Shown in pieces: positions 35,282 to 44,014 of a DNA stretch of 64,000 nucleotides. Origin of the DNA: Paraburkholderia azotifigens. GTDB taxonomy: Bacteria > Pseudomonadota > Gammaproteobacteria > Burkholderiales > Burkholderiaceae. Numbering within the stretch: the first letter of the stretch is position 1; every line of letters begins with the position of its first letter. The stretch is from positions 1,674,001-1,738,000 of the forward strand of contig NZ_VOQS01000005.1 in NCBI RefSeq assembly GCF_007995085.1. The letters are read 5' to 3'. The translations under genes were made by a program, and so were the position numbers. The notes beneath the pieces were generated by a model, which saw only the letters and a list, made by a program, of their open reading frames with translations, did not search any database and had not been told where the DNA came from.

Positions 35282-35485
35282 ATGGAAATCCTTCGTCTCG
35301 TCCGTATCGTTCTGTCAGCCTTCTTTGGCGTGCGCAAGCGCGCATCGCACGAAGCCGACTTCGCGAACATCAACATCGTGGCACTCCCCTTCGTAGCGGT
35401 TTTTCTTGCCGCGTGTGTTGGAGGTTGCATTTTTGGCGTCGTGCATTTGATCGCACATTCGACGAGCGCAATGCAGGGCTTCTGA
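35282..35485 (+). CDS. DUF2970 domain-containing small membrane protein
   Basis: 67 aa. The first half LVRIVLSAFFGVRKRASHEADF is the DUF2970 signature. The second half holds one transmembrane helix (about residues 33-58, VALPFVAVFLAACVGGCIFGVVHLI). CTGGAGCAGCACC precedes the ATG. These beta-proteobacterial inner-membrane proteins have no known role. It stands alone in a gene-poor stretch. Confidence 0.75.
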   Translation: MEILRLVRIVLSAFFGVRKRASHEADFANINIVALPFVAVFLAACVGGCIFGVVHLIAHSTSAMQGF

Positions 35486-35892
35486 TCAGGACCGCCCAAG
35501 ACATCACTTTCCGGGTGCGAGTCGGAGGCAGATCGCAACAACAACTTCGAGGGCCGCGTCTCCAGTCGGAGCATCAACAGTCTAGCCACTTTGCCAGCGC
35601 AGCCGCGGTTGCACCACACGGAACGCCTGCCAGTTCCTCGATAGATGTGCATCGAAATCGAACGAGGACTCAGCAGGAAGGATCGCCACGGGTATCCGGC
35701 AGCAGTTGCATGACTGATCGCTCTGAATGCTTCGAACAGCGAGCGGAAGTGGGCAGCGAGGTACCTCTCGCGAGGGAGGCGTCCTCGATGTGTTCAATGC
35801 GTCGATTGGAGGCCTGCCTTCCGTCGACACTGCAAACCGGCCACAGTTCGATCGGTGAATCCAGAATGGCAGCACCTCCTTTCGTCGCAATG
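35486..35892. other. Gene-free stretch, no feature recognised
   Basis: About 400 bp between the DUF2970 gene and the fasciclin remnant. Short frames on both strands show no family features. Given the decayed genes on its right, it is probably also decayed sequence. Confidence 0.4.
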
Positions 35893-36087
35893 TCACCGTG
35901 GCATGAGCACCTTGTCGACGACCATGATGACGCCGTTGCTCTGCATCACGTCATACGTTGACATGTTGGCCGTGTGTCCCGACTCATCGGCAACCGTGAT
36001 GTTGTGCGGACCATTCTCCGAGAACATCAACATCTCCCCATTCACGGTCTTCAATTCTGCCCCTCCCCCGCCTGCCTTGAAGCGCAC
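35893..36087 (-). pseudogene. Fasciclin (FAS1) domain remnant, C-terminal half
   Basis: 64 codons reading ELKTVNGEMLMFSENGPHNI then TVADESGHTANMSTYDVMQSNGVIMVVDKVLMP. This is the second half of a FAS1 domain including the conserved NGVIxVVDxVLMP end. The first half of the domain and any signal peptide are absent, so it cannot fold normally. It begins 2 bp beyond the stop of a broken RskA-type anti-sigma gene on the same strand. Confidence 0.78.
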
Positions 36088-36089
36088 AT

Positions 36090-36640
36090 CACGTCGGATT
36101 CAACTCGCCCGAGGCCAGTATCTGGCCTGTGGGCTGGCCCGTTGGCGAGCCGCCCCGCGGTTCAACGACACGGCAAGGATGGCTTTCGTGCCTATCAGCG
36201 AAACCATTTGCGGCGACAACGACACCGAGACAGGCGCGTCAGCCGCGAACACGCTTAGCGGAATCGGCTTCGTGCCCGGTGGAATCAGCCAGAGTTCCGG
36301 CGAACGGTCTGCGGCGACTTATGGGACCACGGCCGGTACGATCACTAGGCTCGCATGCTTGATGCCGATCGTTGCCGTCCAGTACGCGACCCCGTCGTTG
36401 CGCGCAATCCTCGCGACGAGGTGACCGTGCTGAACCACGGCCCTGACAGACTGCTGCACCTCGCGCAGCACGACGAGATTCACCGCTAGCAGCGAAAGCG
36501 CGGCGATGCTGGCTCCGATGCCCAGCCAGCGCCACAGACCGAGGCTATCCCACCATCCACCGCGGATGCGGCGCACTGGCGTAAGGACGCACAAGTCGCT
36601 CTGGATGCGCGTCCCACGACGACGCTGCATCGCGCGTTTG
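36090..36640 (-). pseudogene. RskA-type anti-sigma factor, multiply frameshifted
   Basis: Pieces of an ECF anti-sigma factor lie in three frames in the correct order. The first is WWDSLGLWRWLGIGASIAAL (the transmembrane segment) then IARNDGVAYWTATIG and IVPAVVP, ending at a stop. After a frameshift comes SPELWLIPPGTKPIPLSVFA, VSLSPQMVSLIGTKAILAVSL. After another shift comes GSPTGQPTGQILASGELNPT and a stop at 36090. The N-terminal zinc/sigma-binding part is not recognisable. Intact relatives read straight through all three pieces. With the fasciclin remnant it marks a decayed sigma/anti-sigma/fasciclin module; no sigma gene remains. Confidence 0.75.
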
Positions 36641-36915
36641 CGCGTCTCGGCATGATGGGCCTGAACTGCACCTGTGTGGATCAGGACGTCGCTGTACCAG
36701 GCCGTGCAAGCAACGGTGCTTCGCCCGTCGGCCGCACGCGCCATGTACATCCCAAGCGGTTTCACGAGGTCAGCGACGCGGCGATGGGCAGCCGCGCCGA
36801 ATGCGTGAAGCACAACAAAGGTCCATATATGCTGGAACCACTGCGATTCCTCACCGACGTGATCGAGCGGATTGAGGAACACCACCGCAAAAAGATCGTG
36901 CGCCTTCGCCACTGT
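36641..36915. other. Unassigned stretch between RskA remnant and cbpM
   Basis: Open frames exist on both strands but none resembles a known family; the expected N-terminus of the anti-sigma factor and its sigma gene are missing here. Probably decayed sequence. Confidence 0.35.
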
Positions 36916-37233
36916 TCAATTGTGGCGCAAGCGTCTTGAGGGAATCTTCAGCGCTTCGATTTCGTCGAGCAGATCGAGCGCGAGTGCAATGCCCGGTGCG
37001 TTGATCTGAAGATCGCGAGCCAGCCGAAATGCGGTGTGCGCGCGCCGCAGCGAGGCGCCGCTGAACCGCCATGTCTGCGGCGCGGCGCCTTTCGGCTCGA
37101 AGGCGCCCTCAGCAACCCACAGCATGATTTCCTCTTCCGATGCGCCACTCGCTCGACTCAGCTCGAGGAGCGTGAACTCAACGTTTTCATCGACAATCTG
37201 AGCCGACAGACAGCTCGCTTCAAATTCTTTCAT
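36916..37233 (-). CDS. cbpM: Chaperone modulator CbpM
   Basis: 105 aa. MerR-like fold: VEFTLLELSRASGASEEEIMLWVAEGAFEP is the helix-turn-helix-like part, followed by FSGASLRRAHTAFRLARDLQINAPGIALALDLLDEIEAL. CbpM binds the J-domain of CbpA and inhibits its co-chaperone and DNA-binding activity. It follows cbpA by 6 bp on the same strand, the usual cbpAM arrangement. Confidence 0.88.
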   Translation of the reverse strand: MKEFEASCLSAQIVDENVEFTLLELSRASGASEEEIMLWVAEGAFEPKGAAPQTWRFSGASLRRAHTAFRLARDLQINAPGIALALDLLDEIEALKIPSRRLRHN

Positions 37234-37239
37234 GATGAA

Positions 37240-38181
37240 CTACCCATAAAATCGCGCACGCGGATCGAAATTGAATGCTTGCCGCATCGTGTCGTATGCT
37301 GCTTTAGCCGAATCGGTGTCGGCTGGCGGCAATACGATGTTCAAGATCGCGTACATGTCGCCGGGCGGATTCCCGGGAATTCCCTTGCCCTTGAGCCGCA
37401 TTCGCGTGCCGCCTGCCGAGCCCTTCGGCACGGTCATTTCGATCCATCCATCGGGCGTCGGCACTGTTACATGCGCGCCAAGCGCCGCTTCCCATGGCGC
37501 TACCGGCAAGTCGAGCGAGACATCGGCGCCATCGACGCGAAAGCGCGCATGCTCGCGAAACGCAATTTCCAGGTAGAGATCCCCCGCTGGCCCGTCCCCG
37601 ATACCCGTTCCTCCCTGGCCGGCAAGCCGCAGGTGCTGCCCGGCCCGTACGCCCTTCGGAATCGACACATTCAAGGTACGTGATTGCAGCGAGACATGAC
37701 CGTGTGCATCGATAACCGGCAACTGCAGGGAGATCGAGCGTTTTGCTCCGCGATAGGCGTCCTCGATATCGATGAACACCTTCGCGTGGTGATCCTCTCC
37801 CATCGCGTGCGAGGGCCTGCGCTGTGCATGCGCCGTTCGCGCACCACCAAACATTGCTTCGAAAAACTCGTTGAGACTTGAATGCGTGGCGTCCTGCTGA
37901 CCGGCACCACTAAACTCAAAACCTTCATCCCAGTTCGGGGGAGGCTGAAACTCTTCTCCGCTGCGCCAGTGGGTGCCCATGCGGTCGTAGGCGGCGCGCT
38001 TTTCCGGGTCCTTGAGTACCTCATAGGCCTCGCCCAGTTCCTTGAAACGATCCTCTGCGTCGGTGTGCTTGCTGACGTCCGGATGGTATTTGCGCGCGAG
38101 CTTGCGATAGGCGCGCTTGATGTCCTCCTGAGCAGCCATACGCTCAACGCCCAGGATCGCGTAATAGTCCTTGTATTTCAT
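37240..38181 (-). CDS. cbpA: Curved DNA-binding protein / DnaJ-class co-chaperone CbpA
   Basis: 313 aa. The J-domain (residues 1-70) has the HPD motif at 33-35 that stimulates DnaK. A Gly/Phe region ([23 protein letters not shown]) follows. Two C-terminal beta-sandwich domains contain the motifs [20 protein letters not shown] and [22 protein letters not shown]. There is no zinc-finger region, which separates it from DnaJ. CbpA also binds curved DNA in stationary phase. It is divergent from the phytoene-desaturase-like gene, with about 190 bp between. Confidence 0.92.
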   Translation of the reverse strand: MKYKDYYAILGVERMAAQEDIKRAYRKLARKYHPDVSKHTDAEDRFKELGEAYEVLKDPEKRAAYDRMGTHWRSGEEFQPPPNWDEGFEFSGAGQQDATHSSLNEFFEAMFGGARTAHAQRRPSHAMGEDHHAKVFIDIEDAYRGAKRSISLQLPVIDAHGHVSLQSRTLNVSIPKGVRAGQHLRLAGQGGTGIGDGPAGDLYLEIAFREHARFRVDGADVSLDLPVAPWEAALGAHVTVPTPDGWIEMTVPKGSAGGTRMRLKGKGIPGNPPGDMYAILNIVLPPADTDSAKAAYDTMRQAFNFDPRARFYG

Positions 38182-38372
38182 CTGAACAATATGCCAGTGA
38201 GGAATACACGAAAGTGGTCATCCGGCGAGACACAACCGGATTCGCTCTGCGCTTGATACAGATCAACAGTAGCACTGAACTGCGCCGCACATTGGTCGAC
38301 GGGTGGTGGATGTCTCCATTCCCATACATTCATCTACTCCCTTAGCTCCCTCACCTCGCAGGAGTCGCCGCC

Positions 38373-39905
38373 ATGAGTCCCATTCCCCGGAAAGTCGTCA
38401 TCATCGGCGCCGGCATTGCCGGCCTGTGCGCTGCTGTTTACGCCCGCAAGTGCGGGTACGCGGTCACCGTGCTCGAGCAGCACGAACGTCCCGGCGGACT
38501 CGCCACCAGCTGGCAACGTGGCGCGTATACGTTCGAGGCCTGTCTGCACTGGTTGCTTGGGTCGAATCAGCACGACTCGATGTACACGTTATGGCGAGAG
38601 GTGTTCGACATTGACCGCATGCACTTCGTCTATCCCGAAGAATGGATGCGTGTAGAAAGCGAAGACGGCAAGCGTCTGTCCATCTACTCGAATCTCGAAC
38701 GGCTCGAAGCGGAGCTGCTACGGCATGCCCCCCAGGACGAAGCACACATCCGCCACTTCGTGCATGCCATCCGCAGCCTGAGCGACTGCCCGCTGCCATC
38801 GCAGGGTGGCACGTGGCAGCACCGGTTCGCGACCGGGCTGCAATTTCTCCGCCGCGTGCCTCTTCTGCAAAGCCTCTCGCACATCACGTCCGAAGCCTAT
38901 GGCAAACGATTTAGCGATCCCTTGCTACGGGGCTTCTTCGGCGAAGGAGAGAATGCACAGCTTGCTGTGCTTGCGCTCGTTTTCGCACTTGCGTGGAACA
39001 CCAACCGGAATGCCGGCTACCCTACGGGCGGCTCGCAAGCGGTGATTGGTCCGATCGCACATAACCTGCAACAGCTCGGCGGTGTGTTGCGCACGGGTGC
39101 GAGCGTAAAGGAGATCCTCGTGGAAGACGACACGGCGGTGGGTGTGACGCTTGACGATGGCGAGCGCATCGACGCGGACTGGGTGCTCTCCGCCGCCGAC
39201 GGGCACACGACGATCTACGATCTGCTCGACGGTCGGTATGTCGGGCCGCGCATGGCCCACGTCTATCGCACGTACAAGACGTTCCCTTCGTTCCTGCAGG
39301 TGAGCCTCGGCGTGGCACGCGATCTTTCGCAGCAGTGCGGATACGTTATGAGGCTGCTTGACTCGCCCCTTGAAGTCGATCCGCAAACAGCGCTACATCA
39401 GATTGCCTTCCGGCTGTTTCACTATGACCCAACGTTCGCACCCGTCGGCAAGACCGCTGTGACGTGCACCTTGCCGACGCGCAACGTGGAATACTGGTCG
39501 CGGTTGAGCGAGCACGACCCACAAGAATATGAAGCGGAAAAGCGGCGCCTGGCGAACAGCGTGATCGCGCTTTTCGATGCGTGGATACCCGGCGTGCGCG
39601 ACGCGATAGAAATGGTCGACGTGTCGACACCCGCTACCGTTGTCCGTTGCACGCGCAACTGGCAAGGCAGCATGGAAGGCTGGTTGCTCACGCCTCAGAC
39701 GGGTATAAGACCATTGCCACCCACGCTGCCGGGCCTGCGGAGATTCCTTATGATCGGCCAGTGGGTGATGCCCGGCGGCGGCCTGCCCTCCGGCCTGATC
39801 ACCGCGCGGCGCGCGGTGCGCCGCATGTGCCGGCAGGACGGCATCGCTTTCGCGCCGGACGAACACGAGAAGACGACGAATGCAGCGGGCGATTTTCCGG
39901 CGTGA
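38373..39905 (+). CDS. NAD(P)/FAD-dependent oxidoreductase, phytoene desaturase-like
   Basis: 510 aa. The N-terminal FAD motif VVIIGAGIAGLCAAVYARKCG is followed by VLEQHERPGGLATSW (the second dinucleotide motif with the GGL/AT signature of phytoene desaturases). NAGYPTGGSQAVIGPIAHNL and the C-terminal GQWVMPGGGLPSGLITAR close the flavin site. Relatives include carotenoid and all-trans-retinol saturases and many uncharacterised bacterial proteins. No crt genes are near, so carotenoid synthesis is not indicated. The CACCTCGCAGGAGTCGCC leader provides the ribosome site. It is the last intact gene before the tRNA-like repeat. Confidence 0.82.
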   Translation: MSPIPRKVVIIGAGIAGLCAAVYARKCGYAVTVLEQHERPGGLATSWQRGAYTFEACLHWLLGSNQHDSMYTLWREVFDIDRMHFVYPEEWMRVESEDGKRLSIYSNLERLEAELLRHAPQDEAHIRHFVHAIRSLSDCPLPSQGGTWQHRFATGLQFLRRVPLLQSLSHITSEAYGKRFSDPLLRGFFGEGENAQLAVLALVFALAWNTNRNAGYPTGGSQAVIGPIAHNLQQLGGVLRTGASVKEILVEDDTAVGVTLDDGERIDADWVLSAADGHTTIYDLLDGRYVGPRMAHVYRTYKTFPSFLQVSLGVARDLSQQCGYVMRLLDSPLEVDPQTALHQIAFRLFHYDPTFAPVGKTAVTCTLPTRNVEYWSRLSEHDPQEYEAEKRRLANSVIALFDAWIPGVRDAIEMVDVSTPATVVRCTRNWQGSMEGWLLTPQTGIRPLPPTLPGLRRFLMIGQWVMPGGGLPSGLITARRAVRRMCRQDGIAFAPDEHEKTTNAAGDFPA

Positions 39906-40386
39906 CGCAATTTGCCAGCCATAGCAACGTTGCATGGCCGCGAGGCCACCAGCCATACGGCAGTAAGAACGGCCGACACGCGTCGTCTGGTCAAACCGTC
40001 GCGGCTGCCACGGACTTCCTCAAGAAGGCGGTCGTTCGCCGGGCAGAGATGATTTAAGCGAATCTCTGTTTCGGTCGACGACGCGGAAATCGAGTTTTAT
40101 TTCCGAATGGCCGTTACTAAAGGCAAGTGTGACCTTCGAAGACTGCCCCTGTACACCGGGCAATGTCTCAAGTTGACCGATTGCCGACTATGCCCGCCCA
40201 GGCAAGCCGCGATATGTTCGCTCCGCTTCGAAATCACACACAAAGCAACAACCATCGGCATCATGGCTTCACATGCAAGACTGTCTGGCGGTCCTGAGAT
40301 CAGGTAGGAGGCCTATGTCCTGACATGCGAAAGCAAGAATTTTTCATTCCCGCCGCGGGCACCAGAAGTGATTCCGAATCGCCGTA
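39906..40386. other. Gene-free stretch containing the distal tRNA-like repeat
   Basis: About 480 bp with no credible gene. A 66-codon frame at 40107-40307 has no family features. The repeat at 40348-40364 lies just past the 3' end of the minus-strand enolase-superfamily gene. Confidence 0.4.
40348..40364 (+). repeat. Imperfect copy of tRNA-Leu 3' end (attR-like)
   Basis: TCCCGCCGCGGGCACCA matches the last 17 nt of the tRNA gene at 31445-31461 except for two adjacent bases. It has the same orientation and is about 8.9 kb away, with a further AAG in common 1 nt beyond the match. It could mark the far end of an integrated segment, or be a chance GC-rich match. Confidence 0.3.
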
Positions 40387-41586
40387 TCAGGCTGATTCCC
40401 GGACCGTTGCATCGGCGCGAAGCCTGATCTCTGGACGAAGCGCAGTGCCAAGCCCCGGAAGAACGGGCGCCTGAACCATGCCGCGCTCGATAACGGGAAG
40501 TTCGGTGACGAGATCGCGATACCAGGTCGAAAGCGTTGCGCGAACGACCTCCTGGTAGATCGCCGTGGACGCATGCAGCGCGAGATGCAGTCCCGCCATC
40601 AGCGTGACAGGGCCGGTGCAGTCGTGAGGCGCCAGCGCGCGCCGGTGCGATTCGGCGATGGCCGCAATCTTTCGTGCTTCCGTCAGTCCGCCACACCATG
40701 CAGGGTCGACCATCACAATGTCAACGGCATTGGCGGCCATCAACTCCCGGAATTGCGTACTTCCAGACAACGTTTCGCTGCCGCAAACAGGCACGCGCAC
40801 GCGTGAACGCAGGTCCGCCAGCGCCTCGACGTCGTGCATCCTGTTGATCGGGTCTTCCACCCAGAACACGCCGAAATCCTCCAGCGCGCGACAGATGCGC
40901 TCGGCGGGCAAAGCACCCCACAGGCTGTGCAGTTCGCACATCACTTCGATCTCGTCGCCGACTGCCTGGCGAATCTTCCGGAACGGCTCCAGGCCTTTCT
41001 TGAGATCGGCAAGCGACAGGGTTTGTCCGCCTGTCGCCGCCGCGAAGACGTCGAACGGCCAGATCTTCATCGCGCGATACCCCTCTTCCAGCAGGCTCAG
41101 CGCGAGACGGCCCGCGTCCTGATTGAACGCGATCTGGTCGTCATATGGACCTTGCGGCGCGTCTTGCCGGGAGATCACTCTTCGCGACGCGTTGTCGCTG
41201 TTGTACGAGTAGCCGGCACAGGTGTTATAGGCCTGGATTTCGAGCCGGTTCGCTCCGCCAATGGCTTCGTGGACGGGAATGCCATGACGTTTCCCCTTGA
41301 TGTCCCACAAGGCGATGTCGACCGCACTCGCGGCCCGTATCTCCGCGCTCGCTCCCTGGAACCCCACGTACGGGTTGAGCAACTGACGGGAAATCGCATC
41401 GATGCGGCGCGAGTCCTGCCCGATGATCTGTGACGCGACCTGTTCGTGAATGACGGCTTCCACCGCCTGCGCGCCGCGAAACGTTTCGCCGAGGCCAATC
41501 AGTCCTTCGTCGGTTTCGACTTCGACCCAGATGAGATTGGGTCTTTCCGCGATACGCAGGGTGCGAAGCTTCGTGATTGTTGACAT
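40387..41586 (-). CDS. Enolase superfamily (mandelate racemase/muconate lactonizing) sugar-acid dehydratase or cycloisomerase
   Basis: 399 aa from the ATG at 41586. The N-terminal capping domain includes VEVETDEGLIGLGETF. The barrel carries base Lys in AMKIWPFD, metal ligands Glu in CELHSLWG, Glu in VEDPINR and Glu in GSETLSG, and His in LAPHDCTGP. This ligand set (E/E/E with a WPFD and ELH signature) fits acid-sugar dehydratases or D-galactarolactone cycloisomerase-like members. It is the last gene of the long operon, 158 bp after an amidohydrolase. The paired amidohydrolase/enolase genes recall the galactarolactone isomerase/cycloisomerase pair of Agrobacterium; that match is inferred. Confidence 0.82.
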   Translation of the reverse strand: MSTITKLRTLRIAERPNLIWVEVETDEGLIGLGETFRGAQAVEAVIHEQVASQIIGQDSRRIDAISRQLLNPYVGFQGASAEIRAASAVDIALWDIKGKRHGIPVHEAIGGANRLEIQAYNTCAGYSYNSDNASRRVISRQDAPQGPYDDQIAFNQDAGRLALSLLEEGYRAMKIWPFDVFAAATGGQTLSLADLKKGLEPFRKIRQAVGDEIEVMCELHSLWGALPAERICRALEDFGVFWVEDPINRMHDVEALADLRSRVRVPVCGSETLSGSTQFRELMAANAVDIVMVDPAWCGGLTEARKIAAIAESHRRALAPHDCTGPVTLMAGLHLALHASTAIYQEVVRATLSTWYRDLVTELPVIERGMVQAPVLPGLGTALRPEIRLRADATVRESA

Positions 41587-41744
41587 GGCACTGAGAGCGT
41601 CCCTAGAAGAGTTGTCGCGATACTTGAAGGGCTCTCCGATCGCCGTCGAGGAATCGATCGCGAAAGCCAGTGACAACCCATTCTATGCGATGACGATTGC
41701 GGCATCCGGGACCATCCGATAGCGACGGTCGCCGGTTTGCGGCA

Positions 41745-42677
41745 TCACACGAACCCGTACAGCTTCGCCGGGTTGGTGACGAATATCAGATGCTGCCAGT
41801 CCGGGCGCCCTATCCAACCCGCGAACGTGTCCAGCAAGCTCGCGTCGTCCGGCTTGTGAGTCTTCTCCGTCGGGTGAGGCCAGTCGCTCCCCCAGAGCAT
41901 CCGCTCCGGCGCCATGTCGATCAGCGTTTTCGCGACGGGCGCAACGTCTTCATACGCGGGCGCACCCGTCTTGCTGTCGACGTACGGCCCTGACAATGTG
42001 ATCCACGTTTTGCCTTTTTCAACCAGACGTCGCGCGGTACGCAAAGCGTCTGACGACAGCCCGCCGGGTTGCGGAACATGCGCGATATGGTCGATCACAA
42101 GCGCGCAAGGCAGCGCCGACAGGTGACGTTCGAGTTCAGGCAGCCGCGCGCCTTGCACGACCAGTTCGATATGCCACCCGAGATCAGAGATGCGCGCCGC
42201 GAGCGGCGCAAGCATGTCGAGCGTCGTCGCACCCGGGTAGCTCAGGTTGAAGCGAATCGCACGAATGCCGCCCCGGTCCAGGCTCCGCAGTTCCGCATCG
42301 CTCACCGAACTGTCGATGACGGCAACGCCGCGCGCGTTGCCGCCGAACTGCCTGATGGCTTCGAGCGTGCAGCGGTTATCCGTTCCATACGTCGACGGTG
42401 TGACAACTACGTTGCGCTTCAGGCCAAGCCGCGTCTGTAGAAGCCGGTACTGAGCGGCCGTCGCATCCGGCGGACGCAGCGTCGTGCCCGGCGCAACCGG
42501 GAACCGGTCGTCGTAGATATGCATGTGACAGTCGATGGCGCCTTCGGGCAGCATGAATGCCGGCCGTTCCGTGCCGCTCGACCACGTTTCTTCGGCACTT
42601 GCCACTTTCGGCAGCGCAGCCGACATCAGCGCGGCGCCGGCGAACTGAAGGAATTCGCGTCTCGTAGCGTTGCTCAT
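41745..42677 (-). CDS. Amidohydrolase family protein with Tat-like signal (LigI / galactarolactone isomerase-like)
   Basis: 310 aa from the ATG at 42677. The N-terminus NATRREFLQFAGAALMSAALPKVASAEE is a twin-arginine signal with an AxA site, so export to the periplasm is predicted. The barrel has the metal/active-site motifs AIDCHMHIYDD, HIELVVQGARLPE, VIDHIAHVP and WGSDWPHPTEK. This is the layout of 2-pyrone-4,6-dicarboxylate lactonase (LigI) and D-galactarolactone isomerase. A periplasmic member is unusual, since relatives are cytoplasmic. It lies 2 bp after an MFS gene. The likely substrate is a lactone. Confidence 0.8.
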   Translation of the reverse strand: MSNATRREFLQFAGAALMSAALPKVASAEETWSSGTERPAFMLPEGAIDCHMHIYDDRFPVAPGTTLRPPDATAAQYRLLQTRLGLKRNVVVTPSTYGTDNRCTLEAIRQFGGNARGVAVIDSSVSDAELRSLDRGGIRAIRFNLSYPGATTLDMLAPLAARISDLGWHIELVVQGARLPELERHLSALPCALVIDHIAHVPQPGGLSSDALRTARRLVEKGKTWITLSGPYVDSKTGAPAYEDVAPVAKTLIDMAPERMLWGSDWPHPTEKTHKPDDASLLDTFAGWIGRPDWQHLIFVTNPAKLYGFV

Positions 42678-42679
42678 GC

Positions 42680-44002
42680 TCAGATGGTCTCCGTCTTGCC
42701 AGCGAGACGGTTTGCCGAACCGTTGCGCGTGAGCAGCAACAAAGTCGCGACGCTCACGAGCGTGAGAATGGCGAGCGGCATCAACGCCAGCGCGTAGCTC
42801 CCCGTCGCATCCTTCACCCATCCGTAGACGTTCACCATCAATCCGCCGCCGAGCAGATTCGCGATCGCATTGACCGTTGCGAGACCTGCCGCCACGGCGC
42901 TGTTCGACAGCATGTCGGTAGCCAGCGCCCAGAACGGGCCCTTGAACGAATAGGCGCCGACGAGCACCGCGCACAGCATGCAGATCGTCGGCAGGAGCGA
43001 GCCGCTCAGCGACGTCGCGAACAGGCCCACGCCGATCAGCAGCATCGGCACGACGGTGTGCCAGCGACGTTCACCCAGACGGTCCGAGCGCCGGCCCCAG
43101 TAGACCATCAGGACGGAAGCGACTGCGTACGGGACCGAATTCAGCAAACCCGTCTGCATGACGGAAAGTCCAAACGACTTGAGCAGTTGCGGCTGCCACA
43201 CCGACAGCGTGCTGCCCGCCGCCGACGCACACGTATCGACGAGCGCGAGACACAGCACATAGCGATTGCGGAACAGTTGCGCGAGGGGCAGCGACGGTAC
43301 CTTCTTCGGCGCGTTGTGCCCGGTGACGAGCGCGTTGACGAGCCATGTGCGCTCGTCGTCGTCGAGCCATTTCGCGTTTTCCGGTTTGTTGGTCAGCATG
43401 AACAGACAGGCAACGCCGAGCAGCACCGTCGGAATGCCTTCGAGAATGAATAGCCAGTGCCAGCCGCGCAAACCCCAGAACCCGTCCATCTGCAGGAGCA
43501 GCGCCGAAATCGGCGAGCCGATAAAGCTCGCGGCCGGAATCGCAACCATGAACGTCGCGACGATGCGAGCCCGATACGAAGCCGGAATCCAGTACGACAG
43601 ATACAGCAGCACGCCGGGAAAGAAGCCCGCTTCGGCGGCGCCCAGCAGGAAGCGCAGGATATAGAACGACGTCGCGTTATGCACCAGCGCGGTCGCCGCC
43701 GACACGATGCCCCAGGTAATCATGATCCGCGCGATCCAGATCCGCGCGCCGTACTTTTGCAGCGCGAGATTGCTCGGCACTTCACAAAAGAAATAGGAAA
43801 TGAAGAACAGGCTGCTGCCGAAGCCGAAGACCTTCGCCGACATGCCGAGGTCGTGATTCATCTGAAGGGAGGCCATGCCCACGTTGCCCCGGTCGATAAA
43901 GGCAAGCAGGTAGCACACCATCAGGAAGGGAATGAGTCGCCAGACGACCTTTCGTATGGTCCGGCGCTCGATCGCGGACTTGTCCATGAATCCAGTTTGC
44001 AT
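42680..44002 (-). CDS. MFS transporter, anion:cation symporter family
   Basis: 440 aa with twelve predicted helices. Helix 1 and loop: LIPFLMVCYLLAFIDRGNVGMASLQM, and SYFFCEVPSNLALQKYGARIWIARIMITWG between helices 2 and 4, are the hallmarks of the ACS family (tartrate, phthalate, 4-hydroxyphenylacetate and aldarate carriers). It is 12 bp after the preceding MFS gene and 2 bp before the Tat-dependent amidohydrolase. A carboxylate or sugar-acid substrate is expected. Confidence 0.88.
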   Translation of the reverse strand: MQTGFMDKSAIERRTIRKVVWRLIPFLMVCYLLAFIDRGNVGMASLQMNHDLGMSAKVFGFGSSLFFISYFFCEVPSNLALQKYGARIWIARIMITWGIVSAATALVHNATSFYILRFLLGAAEAGFFPGVLLYLSYWIPASYRARIVATFMVAIPAASFIGSPISALLLQMDGFWGLRGWHWLFILEGIPTVLLGVACLFMLTNKPENAKWLDDDERTWLVNALVTGHNAPKKVPSLPLAQLFRNRYVLCLALVDTCASAAGSTLSVWQPQLLKSFGLSVMQTGLLNSVPYAVASVLMVYWGRRSDRLGERRWHTVVPMLLIGVGLFATSLSGSLLPTICMLCAVLVGAYSFKGPFWALATDMLSNSAVAAGLATVNAIANLLGGGLMVNVYGWVKDATGSYALALMPLAILTLVSVATLLLLTRNGSANRLAGKTETI

Positions 44003-44014
44003 TGTTGTCTCCGA

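Noticed and set aside
35855..36424. 189-codon plus-strand frame, possible novel protein
   Set aside because: The opposite strand carries recognisable RskA and fasciclin fragments, so this frame is their antisense.
40107..40307. 66-codon plus-strand frame between the phytoene-desaturase-like gene and the tRNA-like repeat
   Set aside because: It has no clear ribosome site, no family resemblance, and a composition like the surrounding non-coding DNA.
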